Shown: positions 7,665 to 13,705, counted from the first letter of the stretch. The stretch is DNA of 13,705 bases from an uncultured Filifactor sp. (GCA_947254385.1 CAMYCP010000015.1:1-13705), one strand, 5' to 3'. The notes: generated by a model from the sequence alone, not told the origin. Program-made: numbers and translations.

Positions 7665-8033
7665 TTATTCTTCAGTTTCCTTTTTGTCGTCGTTTACGAA
7701 CATATCAGCTATTTGGCAGGTTTCGGGTTTTTCTTCTTCAAGTTGGCAAGCGCAGGGGTTTTCGGTTTCGTCCGCTTTGTTTTTTGCTTCTTCGTATGCA
7801 GCTATAATTGCATCTTGTAACATTTGGCGGGTTTCAGAATTAATCGGGTGTACAATGTCCCTGTATTTACCTTCCGCTATTTTTCTGCTCGGCATTGCTA
7901 TGAACAATCCGTTTTGACCTTCAATGAGTTTAATGTCATGGACTACAAAACATTCGTCCATAGTAACTGAAACGATACTTTTAAGTTTGCCTTCGTCGGA
8001 GAGTTTTCTTACTCTTACATCTGTGATTTTCAT
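7665..8033 (-). CDS. spoVG: SpoVG family regulatory protein
   Basis: SpoVG is a small nucleic-acid-binding protein that affects septation, sporulation and (in staphylococci and listeriae) virulence gene expression. Residues 1-85 are the conserved domain: [10 protein letters not shown], then [20 protein letters not shown] and [17 protein letters not shown], then an [15 protein letters not shown] helix. The family is usually 85-100 residues. This one is 122, with an acidic tail (86-122) containing C-A-C and a third cysteine, ending in KKETEE. The ATG has AAAGGAG ten bases upstream. It lies alone on the minus strand, separated from the glutaredoxin-like gene by a terminator. Presence does not prove sporulation, since non-sporulating Bacillota also carry it. 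Confidence 0.95.
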   Translation of the reverse strand: MKITDVRVRKLSDEGKLKSIVSVTMDECFVVHDIKLIEGQNGLFIAMPSRKIAEGKYRDIVHPINSETRQMLQDAIIAAYEEAKNKADETENPCACQLEEEKPETCQIADMFVNDDKKETEE

Positions 8034-8339
8034 AATTCAATGCTCCTTTGTTGAGTGACAATATAATTGTGAGAATTTTCGGGTTTTCCGAAAACTATAA
8101 ATAAAGCGGAAACAAAAACAAATTTCCTTATTTTTTTATACCACGAATACTATATTTTAATCACAAAAACGAAAGATTAATAAAAAAAATGTCGATTTTC
8201 TTATAATCGAAAATCGACATCTGTATTTTATATAAAAATTCCGGAGCATAGTAAGCAGTTTTTTTATACGACCTTTCATTGTACTTTCACCTAAAAATTG
8301 CTTATACGCCTCAGCTTATAACACTTTTACTTCCTTGTT
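8034..8339. other. Spacer with the spoVG leader and the terminator of the glutaredoxin-like gene
   Basis: On the minus strand the spoVG leader has a 7-bp perfect hairpin (TTTTCGG/CCGAAAA, 8076-8094) about 40 nt before the start codon and an ACAAT...ATTGT inverted repeat nearer the ribosome site. I see only a poor sigma-A candidate (TTGTTT, 16 bp, TATAGT) and no sigma-H-like GAAT box. 8225-8339 is the 3' untranslated part of the upstream gene and carries a GCTTATA direct repeat. Confidence 0.5.
8181..8220 (-). terminator. Intrinsic terminator downstream of the glutaredoxin-like gene
   Basis: On the minus strand ATGTCGATTTTC and GAAAATCGACAT form a perfect 12-bp stem around an 8-nt loop. It is followed directly by a T8 tract (plus-strand A-run at 8182-8189). 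It ends transcripts from the minus-strand gene at 8340-8570 and insulates spoVG. On the plus strand the following bases are not a clean T-run. Confidence 0.85.
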
Positions 8340-8570
8340 TTACAGTCCGAGCAGAGTGTTCAGTTTTGATTTGTCAAATCCCATTACGAGTTCATCGTCC
8401 ACATAGATTGCGGGTACGCCCATGATGTTGTTTTGCATTAAAAATTTACGTGCTTCGGGGTCTTTGCTTATGTCCTTTTGGGTGTATGCCACGTTATTTT
8501 CTTCAAAATAATCTATCGCTTTATGGCAGAATGTACAGGTCGGGCTTGTATAGATAACTACATTTTTCAT
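8340..8570 (-). CDS. Glutaredoxin-like (YruB/NrdH-type) thioredoxin-fold protein
   Basis: This 76-residue single-domain thiol-disulfide protein covers the whole thioredoxin fold. The N-terminal strand VVIYTSPTC leads to the redox motif C12-T-F-C15. The DISKDPEARKFLM helix, the cis-proline block MGVPAIYV and the terminal GFDKSKLNTLLG helix follow. The usual length is 75-80. A CxxC site points to dithiol chemistry, as in glutaredoxin-like proteins of anaerobes that are reduced by thioredoxin reductase rather than glutathione. That choice of reductant is inference. AGGAGG precedes the ATG by about ten bases. It has its own promoter (8613-8641) and terminator (8181-8220), so it is monocistronic. 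Confidence 0.9.
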   Translation of the reverse strand: MKNVVIYTSPTCTFCHKAIDYFEENNVAYTQKDISKDPEARKFLMQNNIMGVPAIYVDDELVMGFDKSKLNTLLGL

Positions 8571-8607
8571 TTAAAAAAACCTCCTCAAAATAAAAATTCA
8601 ATCATTT

Positions 8608-8730
8608 GACATCTTATATATTCCCGTTTTATTTTTTTCAAAACACAAAAACACGATATGCTTTTTGTAACCGTTCCATACGTCGTTTGCATTGACCTTA
8701 CGTATTAGCGTAGACTTTTTATAAGATGTC
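8608..8730. repeat. 123-bp segment bounded by perfect 11-bp inverted repeats
   Basis: GACATCTTATA (8608-8618) and TATAAGATGTC (8720-8730) are exact inverted arms 101 bp apart. Inside is a second, smaller pair (ACGTAT/ATACGT, about 8680-8706). The segment lies between the dehydrogenase stop and the glutaredoxin-like gene and supplies that gene's -10 box. It could be a MITE-like insertion, a large 3' RNA structure of the dehydrogenase transcript, or a regulatory loop. No other terminator for the dehydrogenase is evident. Confidence 0.45.
8613..8641 (-). promoter_or_regulatory. Promoter of the glutaredoxin-like gene
   Basis: Read on the minus strand, the -35 is TTGAAA (8641-8636), the spacer is 17 bp and the -10 is TATAAG (8618-8613). 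Each hexamer is one base from consensus. The start would fall near 8606, giving a leader of about 36 nt that includes AGGAGG. The -10 lies inside the left arm of the 8608-8730 inverted repeat. Confidence 0.6.
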
Positions 8731-8790
8731 GAAAAAGAACGTTTAATTGTGAGGCTTTTCTTCTTAAAATTTTAATCAGGTTACTTAATT

Positions 8791-10008
8791 TTAGAAATCA
8801 ACTTCCGTATCGTAGTAGCAACACTTTAGAAGTTTTTCCATTTCTTCAACGGAAGGCTGTCTTGGGTTGGAGCCTGTACATGCATCCGCAATGGCATTTA
8901 CTGCAATGTCATGTAATCTTTCTAAGAATACTTCTTCGGGAACAAAGCCTTCTTCACAGGGAAGAGCATCTTTGCCATAGTTCTTAATGCAATGAGGAAT
9001 ATTTAAATCATCATTCATCTTTCTCAGGTAATTAATTAACAACTGAACTTTTTCTTCGTCCGAGTTCCCGCCAAGTTTCATAAAGTCGGCAATTTTTCCA
9101 TATCTTTTTAAAGCGACAGGATCTTTTGCATTAAAAGCAATTACTTTCGGTAGATACATTGCATTGGCTGAACCGTGAACAATGTGAGCGCCATAATCCG
9201 CAAATACCGCTCCCGTCTTGTGAGCCATTGAGTGAACAATCCCAAGAAGTGCATTTGAGAAAGCCATACCGGCTAAACACTGAGCATCATGCATCTTATT
9301 TCGTGAAGCTTTATCTTTGTTATATGACTTAACCAGATGTTCCTGGATTAACTCTATCGCGTGCAGTGCCAGCGGATCTGTATATTCGCAGTTTGCAGTC
9401 GATACATAAGCTTCAATAGCGTGAGTCATCGCATCCATACCGGTCTGAGCAACTAATTTAACAGGCATTGTTTGAGCAAGTTCAGGGTCAACGATTGCAA
9501 CATCAGGTGTAATTTCAAAGTCAGCGATCGGATACTTTATTCCCTTTTTATAATCCGTAATTATAGAGAATGCCGTAACTTCCGTAGCAGTTCCTGAAGT
9601 TGAAGAAATGGCACAGAACTTAGCCTTTGTTCTTAGCTTAGGAAGTCCGAAAACTTTGCACATATCTTCAAATGTCGTTTGCGGATATTCGTACTTAATC
9701 CACATTGCTTTTGCCGCATCAATCGGAGATCCGCCACCTATAGCTACAATCCAGTCAGGTTCAAACGCAATCATGGCATCGGCGCCCTTCATTACGGTTT
9801 CAATTGACGGGTCCGGTTCAATTCCTTCAAATATTTCAACTTCCATTCCGGCTTCTTTAAGATAAGAAACAACCTTATCAAGAAAACCGAATCGCTTCAT
9901 TGAACCTCCACCAACGCAAACCATTGCTTTTTTGCCTTCAAATCCTTTAAGAGCTTCTAACGCTCCTTCTCCATGATAAACATCTCTTGGTAATGTAAAT
10001 CTTGCCAT
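8791..10008 (-). CDS. Iron-containing (group III) alcohol dehydrogenase
   Basis: This is an NAD(P)H-linked reductase that interconverts alcohols and aldehydes, typically ethanol or butanol in fermenting anaerobes. The exact substrate cannot be read from sequence. At 405 residues it has full length. The nucleotide-binding GGGSPIDAAKAMW block is near residues 94-106. Metal-site residues sit in TGMDAMTHAIEAY (Asp and His) and in the HSMAHKTGA...HGSANAMYLP region. The start is ATG at 10008 with GGAGG seven bases upstream. Reading from 10125 would add 39 residues with no family similarity. Codons such as GTT, GGA, ATT and AGA are favoured, unlike the ATA/GCC/AAC-rich plus-strand core genes, suggesting transfer or high expression. 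Its promoter region abuts a truncated ATPase at about 10.12 kb, so this gene may have arrived in the rearrangement. Confidence 0.93.
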   Translation of the reverse strand: MARFTLPRDVYHGEGALEALKGFEGKKAMVCVGGGSMKRFGFLDKVVSYLKEAGMEVEIFEGIEPDPSIETVMKGADAMIAFEPDWIVAIGGGSPIDAAKAMWIKYEYPQTTFEDMCKVFGLPKLRTKAKFCAISSTSGTATEVTAFSIITDYKKGIKYPIADFEITPDVAIVDPELAQTMPVKLVAQTGMDAMTHAIEAYVSTANCEYTDPLALHAIELIQEHLVKSYNKDKASRNKMHDAQCLAGMAFSNALLGIVHSMAHKTGAVFADYGAHIVHGSANAMYLPKVIAFNAKDPVALKRYGKIADFMKLGGNSDEEKVQLLINYLRKMNDDLNIPHCIKNYGKDALPCEEGFVPEEVFLERLHDIAVNAIADACTGSNPRQPSVEEMEKLLKCCYYDTEVDF

Positions 10009-10063
10009 ATAATTTCCTCCTTTAATATGTACATATTTTGTCTTACCGTTTACGTAGTACTTA

Positions 10064-10093
10064 ATAATAGCAAATAGCAATGCTCTTTGTCTA
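10064..10093 (-). promoter_or_regulatory. Promoter of the iron alcohol dehydrogenase gene
   Basis: On the minus strand the -35 is TAGACA (10093-10088), the spacer is 18 bp and the -10 is TATTAT (10069-10064). Each hexamer is one base from consensus. The predicted start near 10057 gives a leader of about 49 nt. It lies just inside the junction with the ATPase remnant. Confidence 0.55.
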
Positions 10094-10117
10094 TAATTAT
10101 TACAAATTTTTATGTAG

Positions 10118-11576
10118 GGGGTCACTACTCAGCACATCCTCATAATAAAACCCGGAGAAAAAATCCCCCTTGACGCCACAGTAATCGAAGGCGCAAGCGA
10201 TATAGATATGTCCTCTCTCACGGGAGAATCCACTCCCGTCTATGTAAATACGGGAGACAAAATTATAAGCGGCTCGGTCAATATCTCGGGCGTAATTAAA
10301 GCGAAGACGGATAAAAAATATTCGGACAGTGAAGTATCTAAAATACTGGAACTTGTAGAACACGCCGAAACACACAAAGCCGAATCCGAAAAATTTATCA
10401 CACGCTTTGCAAGATACTACACCCCTGCAGTCGTCATATGTGCGGTATTTATAGCGCTAATATTGCCCGTTGTCACGAAAACCGCCTTTGCATCGTGGGT
10501 TAAACGTGCGATAATATTCCTTGTAATCTCCTGCCCGTGTGCCATGGTCGTATCCGTACCGCTCACATTCTTTGCAGGCATCGGCAAAGCTTCCTCACTC
10601 GGGATACTCGTAAAAGGCGGCAGTTACCTTGAAAAACTCGCCTATATAAAAACAGCGGTATTTGACAAAACCGGCACACTCACTTACGGTAAATTTGAAG
10701 TTAGCGGAATCTATCCCGTAAAACTTTCCGAAACGGAATTTTTAGAAACGGTATCAACCGTAGAATCCTCGTCCAACCACCCGATAGCAAAATCCGTACT
10801 TAAAAAATACGGAAAAACTATCGATCTTAAATCCGTGAGCAGCATTAAAGAAAAACCGGGATACGGCGTGTCGGCGCTCTATAAGCAAAAAAAAATACTC
10901 GTCGGCAACAAAAAACTTATGGACGAAAACAAAATAAAAATAAACGAAGAAATTGACGGAGTAGTCCTTTATGTAGCAATAGACGGAGAATTTGCCGGAG
11001 CTATAACATTTGAAGATAAAATCAAAGAAAACGCCGTTAAAGCGGTTAAAAACTTAAAGTCCCTCGGCGCTATGCACACCTACCTGTTAACCGGCGATAA
11101 AGCGCAAAATGCGACAAAAACCGCTGAAATTTTAAACTTAAGCGGAGCGTACAGCGACCCCCTGCCCGCCGATAAAGTAATCAAACTTGAAGAAGTCATG
11201 AAAAAACACAAAGAATCCGGCGCCGTAATCTATACGGGAGACGGCATAAACGACGCCCCCGTGCTTAAAAGAGCCGACATCGGAATAGCCATGGGAGCGC
11301 TTGGAAGCGATGCGGCGATAGAAGCGGCGGATATAGTCATAATGACGGACGACCCGTATAAAATCGTAGATGCGGTAAAAATTGCAAAAAAAACGATAAA
11401 AATAGTAAAACAGAACATAACCTTTGCCATCTTCACCAAATTTTTAATATTATTCCTTGCGACATTTTTAGAGACGAGCATGTGGGCGGCGGTATTTGGA
11501 AGTTGGAGTATTGATACTCACTGTATTTAACGGTATGCGCGTATTTAATGACAAAAGTGTAACAGGCAAAAAATAA
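10118..11576 (+). pseudogene. Heavy-metal P1B-type ATPase (CadA/ZntA-like), 5'-truncated and frameshifted
   Basis: In life this family pumps Zn, Cd or related ions across the membrane using ATP. Recognisable similarity starts near 10136 (ILIIKPGEKIPLD), within the actuator domain. The metal-binding N-terminus and first membrane helices are absent, and a TAG lies at 10115. Remaining motifs are LTGES, the ion-channel SCPCA (10529-10543), DKTGT with the phosphorylated Asp (10664), SSNHP, and TGDGINDAP, followed by the last membrane pair. The open frame from ATG 10208 ends at 11530. However, the tail VGVLILTVFNGMRVFND continues in the next frame to TAA at 11576, so a 1-nt gain or 2-nt loss lies near 11498. 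No ribosome site precedes 10208. Function is very unlikely. The codon style matches the core genes, so it was probably resident before the dehydrogenase. Confidence 0.85.
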
Positions 11577-11667
11577 AAATGAAACAGTTTTGTAATAGAC
11601 ATACATTTCTATCTTCCATGTAAAAAAAACAGGGCGAAAGAGCTTACTCTCTCGCCCTGTTTTTGCA
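11494..11667 (+). repeat. 174-bp direct repeat, copy A (ATPase 3' end plus terminator)
   Basis: This copy spans the last ~80 bp of the ATPase gene, its 3' spacer and the terminator hairpin. It matches 12683-12856 with seven substitutions and two single-base indels by hand count, about 95% identity. Both copies carry the same frame-breaking TTTGGAAG, so the duplication followed the frameshift or both came from an already broken gene. Confidence 0.9.
11622..11664. terminator. Intrinsic terminator of the ATPase remnant (copy A)
   Basis: ACAGGGCGA-a-AGAG pairs with CTCT-c-TCGCCCTGT around loop CTTA, about 13-14 pairs with one mismatch. The hairpin is flanked by A8 upstream and T5 downstream, so it can act on both strands. 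Confidence 0.88.
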
Positions 11668-11734
11668 CCAAATAAGGTGATGGTCTAAAGGCGTTTAGTA
11701 TTTTTTAACTTAGCTTAAAGCAGTATAAATCTTA

Positions 11735-11763
11735 TGTACAAAATATAAAATAATTAGTATAAT
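11735..11763 (+). promoter_or_regulatory. Promoter of the PD-(D/E)XK nuclease gene
   Basis: The candidate -35 TGTACA (11735-11740) is separated by 17 bp from the consensus -10 TATAAT (11758-11763). It lies downstream of terminator A, so the nuclease has its own transcription start, with a leader of about 24 nt to the chosen ATG. Confidence 0.5.
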
Positions 11764-11793
11764 ACAATAAAGATGGAATATTCAGGAGGAAAA

Positions 11794-12642
11794 ATGTCGG
11801 ATAAAATAAAATTTCACCCCGGCTTTTATGGAGCGGCGGAATTAGAGTTTAGATTAGAAAAAGCCAAGCTTAAATTTAATAGAGAATATAATCTCGGCAA
11901 GGAGCCGCTGAGAATAGATTTATTAGTGTTAAATGACGACACAAAGCTCGAGAATGAAGTCGGAAAGATATTCAAAAAATACAACATAATAGAATATAAA
12001 AGTCCCGATGACGGATTAACCATAGATGATTTGTTTAAGACGCTAGGCTATGGCTGTTTGTATAAAGCATTAGGAAACAATGTAAATGAAATAGCGGAAA
12101 ATCAGGTAACAATATCATTGCTTAGAGATACCTGCCCAACAGAGCTGTTTAAATATCTAAAAGGAACAAAAAGGGAAGTGATAGAAAAATATAAGGGGGT
12201 ATATTATATAAAAGGCGAACTCATATTTGATACGCAAATAATAGTGATGAACAGGTTGGATGGAAAAAAACACAGTGCATTAAAAGTTTTATCAAAAAAT
12301 GCAAAAGAAGATGATATAAAAAGATTTTTGATGGAAATATCGGGACTTTCAAATAAAGGCGACAAAGAAAATGCGGATGCGGTATTGCAGGTGAGCATAT
12401 CAGCAAACGAAGAAATGTATGAAAAGATAAGGAGGGACTTCGGTATGTGTCAAGCACTGGAAAAATTGATGGCGGACGTCATAGAAAAAAGAGAAGAAGT
12501 TGCGGAACAAAGAGGCGAAAAAAAAGCAAAGATAAATTTAGCACAAAACTTAATTAAATTAGGTAAACTTAAATTAGAAGAAATAGCGGAGCTTACAGGT
12601 TTATCATCAGATGAAGTTACGGCTATGAAGTATAAAGGGTGA
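11794..12642 (+). CDS. Rpn/transposase_31-type PD-(D/E)XK nuclease
   Basis: This 282-residue protein belongs to the multicopy Rpn-like family of putative transposases and nucleases. E. coli RpnA-E of this group are reported to promote RecA-independent recombination and cut DNA. The catalytic pattern is visible: RIDLLVL with Asp42, then IIEYKSPDD with Glu67-x-Lys69, then the TIDDLFKTLGYGCLYK helix. A charged region lies at about 228-248. The C-terminal module INLAQNLIKLGKLKLEEIAELTGLSSDEV is the helix-turn-helix-like tail typical of the family. I chose ATG 11794 because AGGAGG lies directly before it. An in-frame ATG at 11773 lacks a site. Codon use favours TTA, AGA and ATA with G-rich coding, unlike ptsI or hisS. 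The gene is bracketed by 174-bp direct repeats, so it may have helped create them. Exact activity here is unknown. Confidence 0.85.
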   Translation: MSDKIKFHPGFYGAAELEFRLEKAKLKFNREYNLGKEPLRIDLLVLNDDTKLENEVGKIFKKYNIIEYKSPDDGLTIDDLFKTLGYGCLYKALGNNVNEIAENQVTISLLRDTCPTELFKYLKGTKREVIEKYKGVYYIKGELIFDTQIIVMNRLDGKKHSALKVLSKNAKEDDIKRFLMEISGLSNKGDKENADAVLQVSISANEEMYEKIRRDFGMCQALEKLMADVIEKREEVAEQRGEKKAKINLAQNLIKLGKLKLEEIAELTGLSSDEVTAMKYKG

Positions 12643-12645
12643 CAG

Positions 12646-12674
12646 GGTATGTGTCAAGCACCGGAAAAAGATGG
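12646..12674 (+). repeat. 29-nt duplicated fragment of the nuclease gene, 3' of its stop
   Basis: GGTATGTGTCAAGCAC followed by CGGAAAAAGATGG repeats the coding sequence at 12442-12472 (around residues Gly-Met-Cys-Gln-Ala-Leu-Glu-Lys) with one substitution and a 2-nt gap. It begins four bases after the nuclease stop and runs to within 9 bp of repeat copy B. It marks a chimeric junction between a second nuclease fragment and an ATPase tail. Confidence 0.75.
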
Positions 12675-12682
12675 ATAGTGGG

Positions 12683-12856
12683 ATTTGGAAGCCTAAGTAT
12701 TGATACTCACTGTATTTAACGGTATGCGCGTATTTAATGACGAAAGGTAACAGGCAAAAAATAAAAATGAAATAGTTTTGTAATAGACATATATTTCTAT
12801 CTTCCATGTAAAAAAAAACAGGGCGAAAGAGCTTACTCTCTCGCCCTGTTTTTGCA
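12683..12856 (+). repeat. 174-bp direct repeat, copy B (ATPase 3' end plus terminator)
   Basis: This is the second copy of the ATPase tail. Here the tail-coding frame contains an early TAA (GAA-GCC-TAA) and a further 1-nt loss near 12747, so it codes for nothing. No other ATPase sequence precedes it. Its upstream edge is the duplicated nuclease fragment. Confidence 0.9.
12810..12853. terminator. Intrinsic terminator (copy B), shared by converging transcripts
   Basis: The hairpin is the same as in copy A, with A9 upstream and T5 downstream. On the plus strand it ends the nuclease transcript. On the minus strand the A9 reads as T9, so it also ends the antitoxin-locus transcript, whose last stop codon is at 12883. 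Confidence 0.88.
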
Positions 12857-12882
12857 ACGAATATTGTATAGTTTTCGGTGCA

Positions 12883-13020
12883 TTATTTAAGTTTGTGTAT
12901 TTCTTCCTCTAATTCAGTTATTTTACTCATAACTTCATTTATTCCCATTTTCTGCGAAGCATTTCTTATTACTTGCTCTAATTCATCCTTTTTAATTTGT
13001 TTATATTCAAACATACTCAT
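12883..13020 (-). pseudogene. Truncated AbiEii-type nucleotidyltransferase toxin (45 codons left)
   Basis: The ATG at 13020 overlaps the TGA of the upstream antitoxin gene (ATGA), the usual coupling in AbiE-type pairs. The product is 45 residues. Its residues 15-30 (EQVIRNASQKMGINEV) resemble the start of AbiEii toxins, where a helix of this kind is followed by a VEKDYWV motif. Here that motif is replaced by MSKITELEEEIHKLK and a stop, a short coiled-coil-like tail. The nucleotidyltransferase catalytic motifs are absent, so it cannot be an active toxin. The break point lies close to repeat copy B. Alternatively it is a genuine small coupled protein; the toxin similarity is from memory and is short. 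Confidence 0.55.
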
Positions 13021-13616
13021 TCCTCACATATTTTCTTTATAATTTGATAAACCCAAGCACTCGTAGTTTTACCGGATTCTATTAAATCTTTTTTTTCTTT
13101 TTTTGATAATTTTTTCCTTAAATATTCAATCTGATAGTCTGTAACCTTATTTTTTCTGATTTCTTTAATTGCTTGTATAACCATTGCTGTAAGCGTTGAC
13201 ATCTTTGAAATATCTCCGTTGTTTCTACGCTTAAATTCAATGGTTGTATTTGCAAAACTAAAATCTACATATCTACCGTCAGATATATATGTCCATTTAG
13301 CAGGTACTTGAGTAGATAATCCTAATAAATTAAGGGCGGTATTTCCTGATGGTGCTATTGTCCAATTATATTTTCTTGCAATCGCTTCAGCAACTTCATT
13401 GACTGAAGGAGCTTCATATTCTCTAATCAATTCAATATATTTCGGCTTATAATAAACGCCCTTCATGATGCGACTTATTTTTTTATTTTCTACAAGACGG
13501 TTTAAGGTGTTACGAACAGTTTCATATCCTGCAATATCGAAAAAATCATTTGAAATAAACACCTGATTTGAGTCTAAACTATTTATCTTTTCTAATATTT
13601 GTTCCTTATAAGTCAT
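13017..13616 (-). CDS. AbiEi-like antitoxin (DUF6088 family)
   Basis: This 199-residue protein is of the type IV toxin-antitoxin AbiEi/DUF6088 kind. The N-terminal winged-helix part (about 1-55) includes YETVRNTLNRLVENKKISRI, followed by the family's KGVYYKPKY. The middle block EVAEAIARKYNWTIAPSG is followed by TALNLLGLSTQVP and the YISDGRYVDF segment. AbiEi proteins bind their own promoter and counter a nucleotidyltransferase toxin. I chose ATG 13616, which has AAAGGAGG (13635-13628) 11 nt upstream. An open frame continues to a GTG at 13673, but its first codons (reading VYKRQ) come from sequencing adapter. A TATAAT on the minus strand at 13650-13645 may be the -10, with its -35 lost at the contig edge. 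The partner toxin gene downstream appears truncated, leaving an orphan antitoxin. Confidence 0.78.
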   Translation of the reverse strand: MTYKEQILEKINSLDSNQVFISNDFFDIAGYETVRNTLNRLVENKKISRIMKGVYYKPKYIELIREYEAPSVNEVAEAIARKYNWTIAPSGNTALNLLGLSTQVPAKWTYISDGRYVDFSFANTTIEFKRRNNGDISKMSTLTAMVIQAIKEIRKNKVTDYQIEYLRKKLSKKEKKDLIESGKTTSAWVYQIIKKICEE

Positions 13617-13658
13617 TCTATGTGCCACCTCCTTTGCACCAAATATTATATAATATTT

Positions 13659-13705
13659 CTGTCTCTTATACACATCTCCGAGCCCACGAGACTCCTGAGC
13701 ATCTC
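13659..13705. other. Illumina Nextera adapter and i7 index (assembly artefact)
   Basis: CTGTCTCTTATACACATCT (13659-13677) is the Nextera mosaic end. CCGAGCCCACGAGAC (13678-13692) is the read-2 adapter. TCCTGAGC (13693-13700) equals an i7 index I recall as N704. ATCTC begins the P7 arm. It is not organismal DNA. The genome ends at about 13658 in this window. Confidence 0.98.

Noticed and set aside
8157..8279. 40-codon minus-strand frame after the glutaredoxin-like gene
   Set aside because: It runs through the terminator hairpin and its T-run, has a poor ribosome site, and gives a low-complexity product.
10009..10125. 39-codon upstream extension of the alcohol dehydrogenase
   Set aside because: It covers the promoter and leader. 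GGAGG directly precedes the ATG at 10008, where family similarity begins.
1..13705. CRISPR array, tRNA or rRNA genes
   Set aside because: I saw no regularly spaced repeats, no cloverleaf with GTTCRANNC, and no conserved rRNA segments.

Overview
The window is a low-GC, clostridial-type Bacillota (Firmicutes) contig end. The evidence is a spoVG gene, strong AGGAGG ribosome sites, A+T-rich spacers, and protein sequences typical of anaerobic Firmicutes (an iron alcohol dehydrogenase, a CPC-type metal ATPase, and a YbaB-RecR pair). I cannot name the genus. The right edge is not genomic: 13659-13705 is an Illumina Nextera adapter followed by an i7 index, so this is an untrimmed draft assembly. The left edge ends in what looks like the tip of an IS3-family element.

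Region 1 (1-6702) is core housekeeping. mnmG (tRNA wobble-uridine modification) is on the minus strand. On the plus strand lie ptsI (PTS enzyme I, with a very good promoter), hisS (histidyl-tRNA synthetase), and a ybaB-recR operon coupled by TAATG and closed by a perfect 13-bp stem terminator. Two similar 64-bp intergenic repeats sit before ptsI and hisS.

Region 2 (6703-8790) is spacer-rich. A 1-kb gene-free stretch holds a 24-bp perfect palindrome, an IS256-like terminal sequence and a strong bidirectional terminator. It is followed by minus-strand spoVG and a small glutaredoxin-like gene, each with its own transcription signals. An 11-bp inverted repeat with arms 101 bp apart overlaps the glutaredoxin promoter.

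Region 3 (8791-13658) is accessory and rearranged. An intact iron-containing alcohol dehydrogenase (minus strand), with codon choice unlike the core genes, abuts a heavy-metal P-type ATPase that has lost its 5' part and is frameshifted near its 3' end. The ATPase tail plus its terminator occurs twice as 174-bp direct repeats about 95% identical. Between them sits an intact PD-(D/E)XK nuclease of the Rpn/transposase_31 type, followed by a short duplicated piece of its own coding sequence. Last comes an AbiEi/DUF6088-type antitoxin gene, coupled by ATGA to a 45-codon remnant of what appears to be the AbiEii toxin.

The core genes are ordinary. The interesting part is the nuclease between duplicated pseudogene tails, next to a decayed toxin-antitoxin locus. 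This looks like local recombination around a recombination-promoting nuclease. I see no convincing new defence system.
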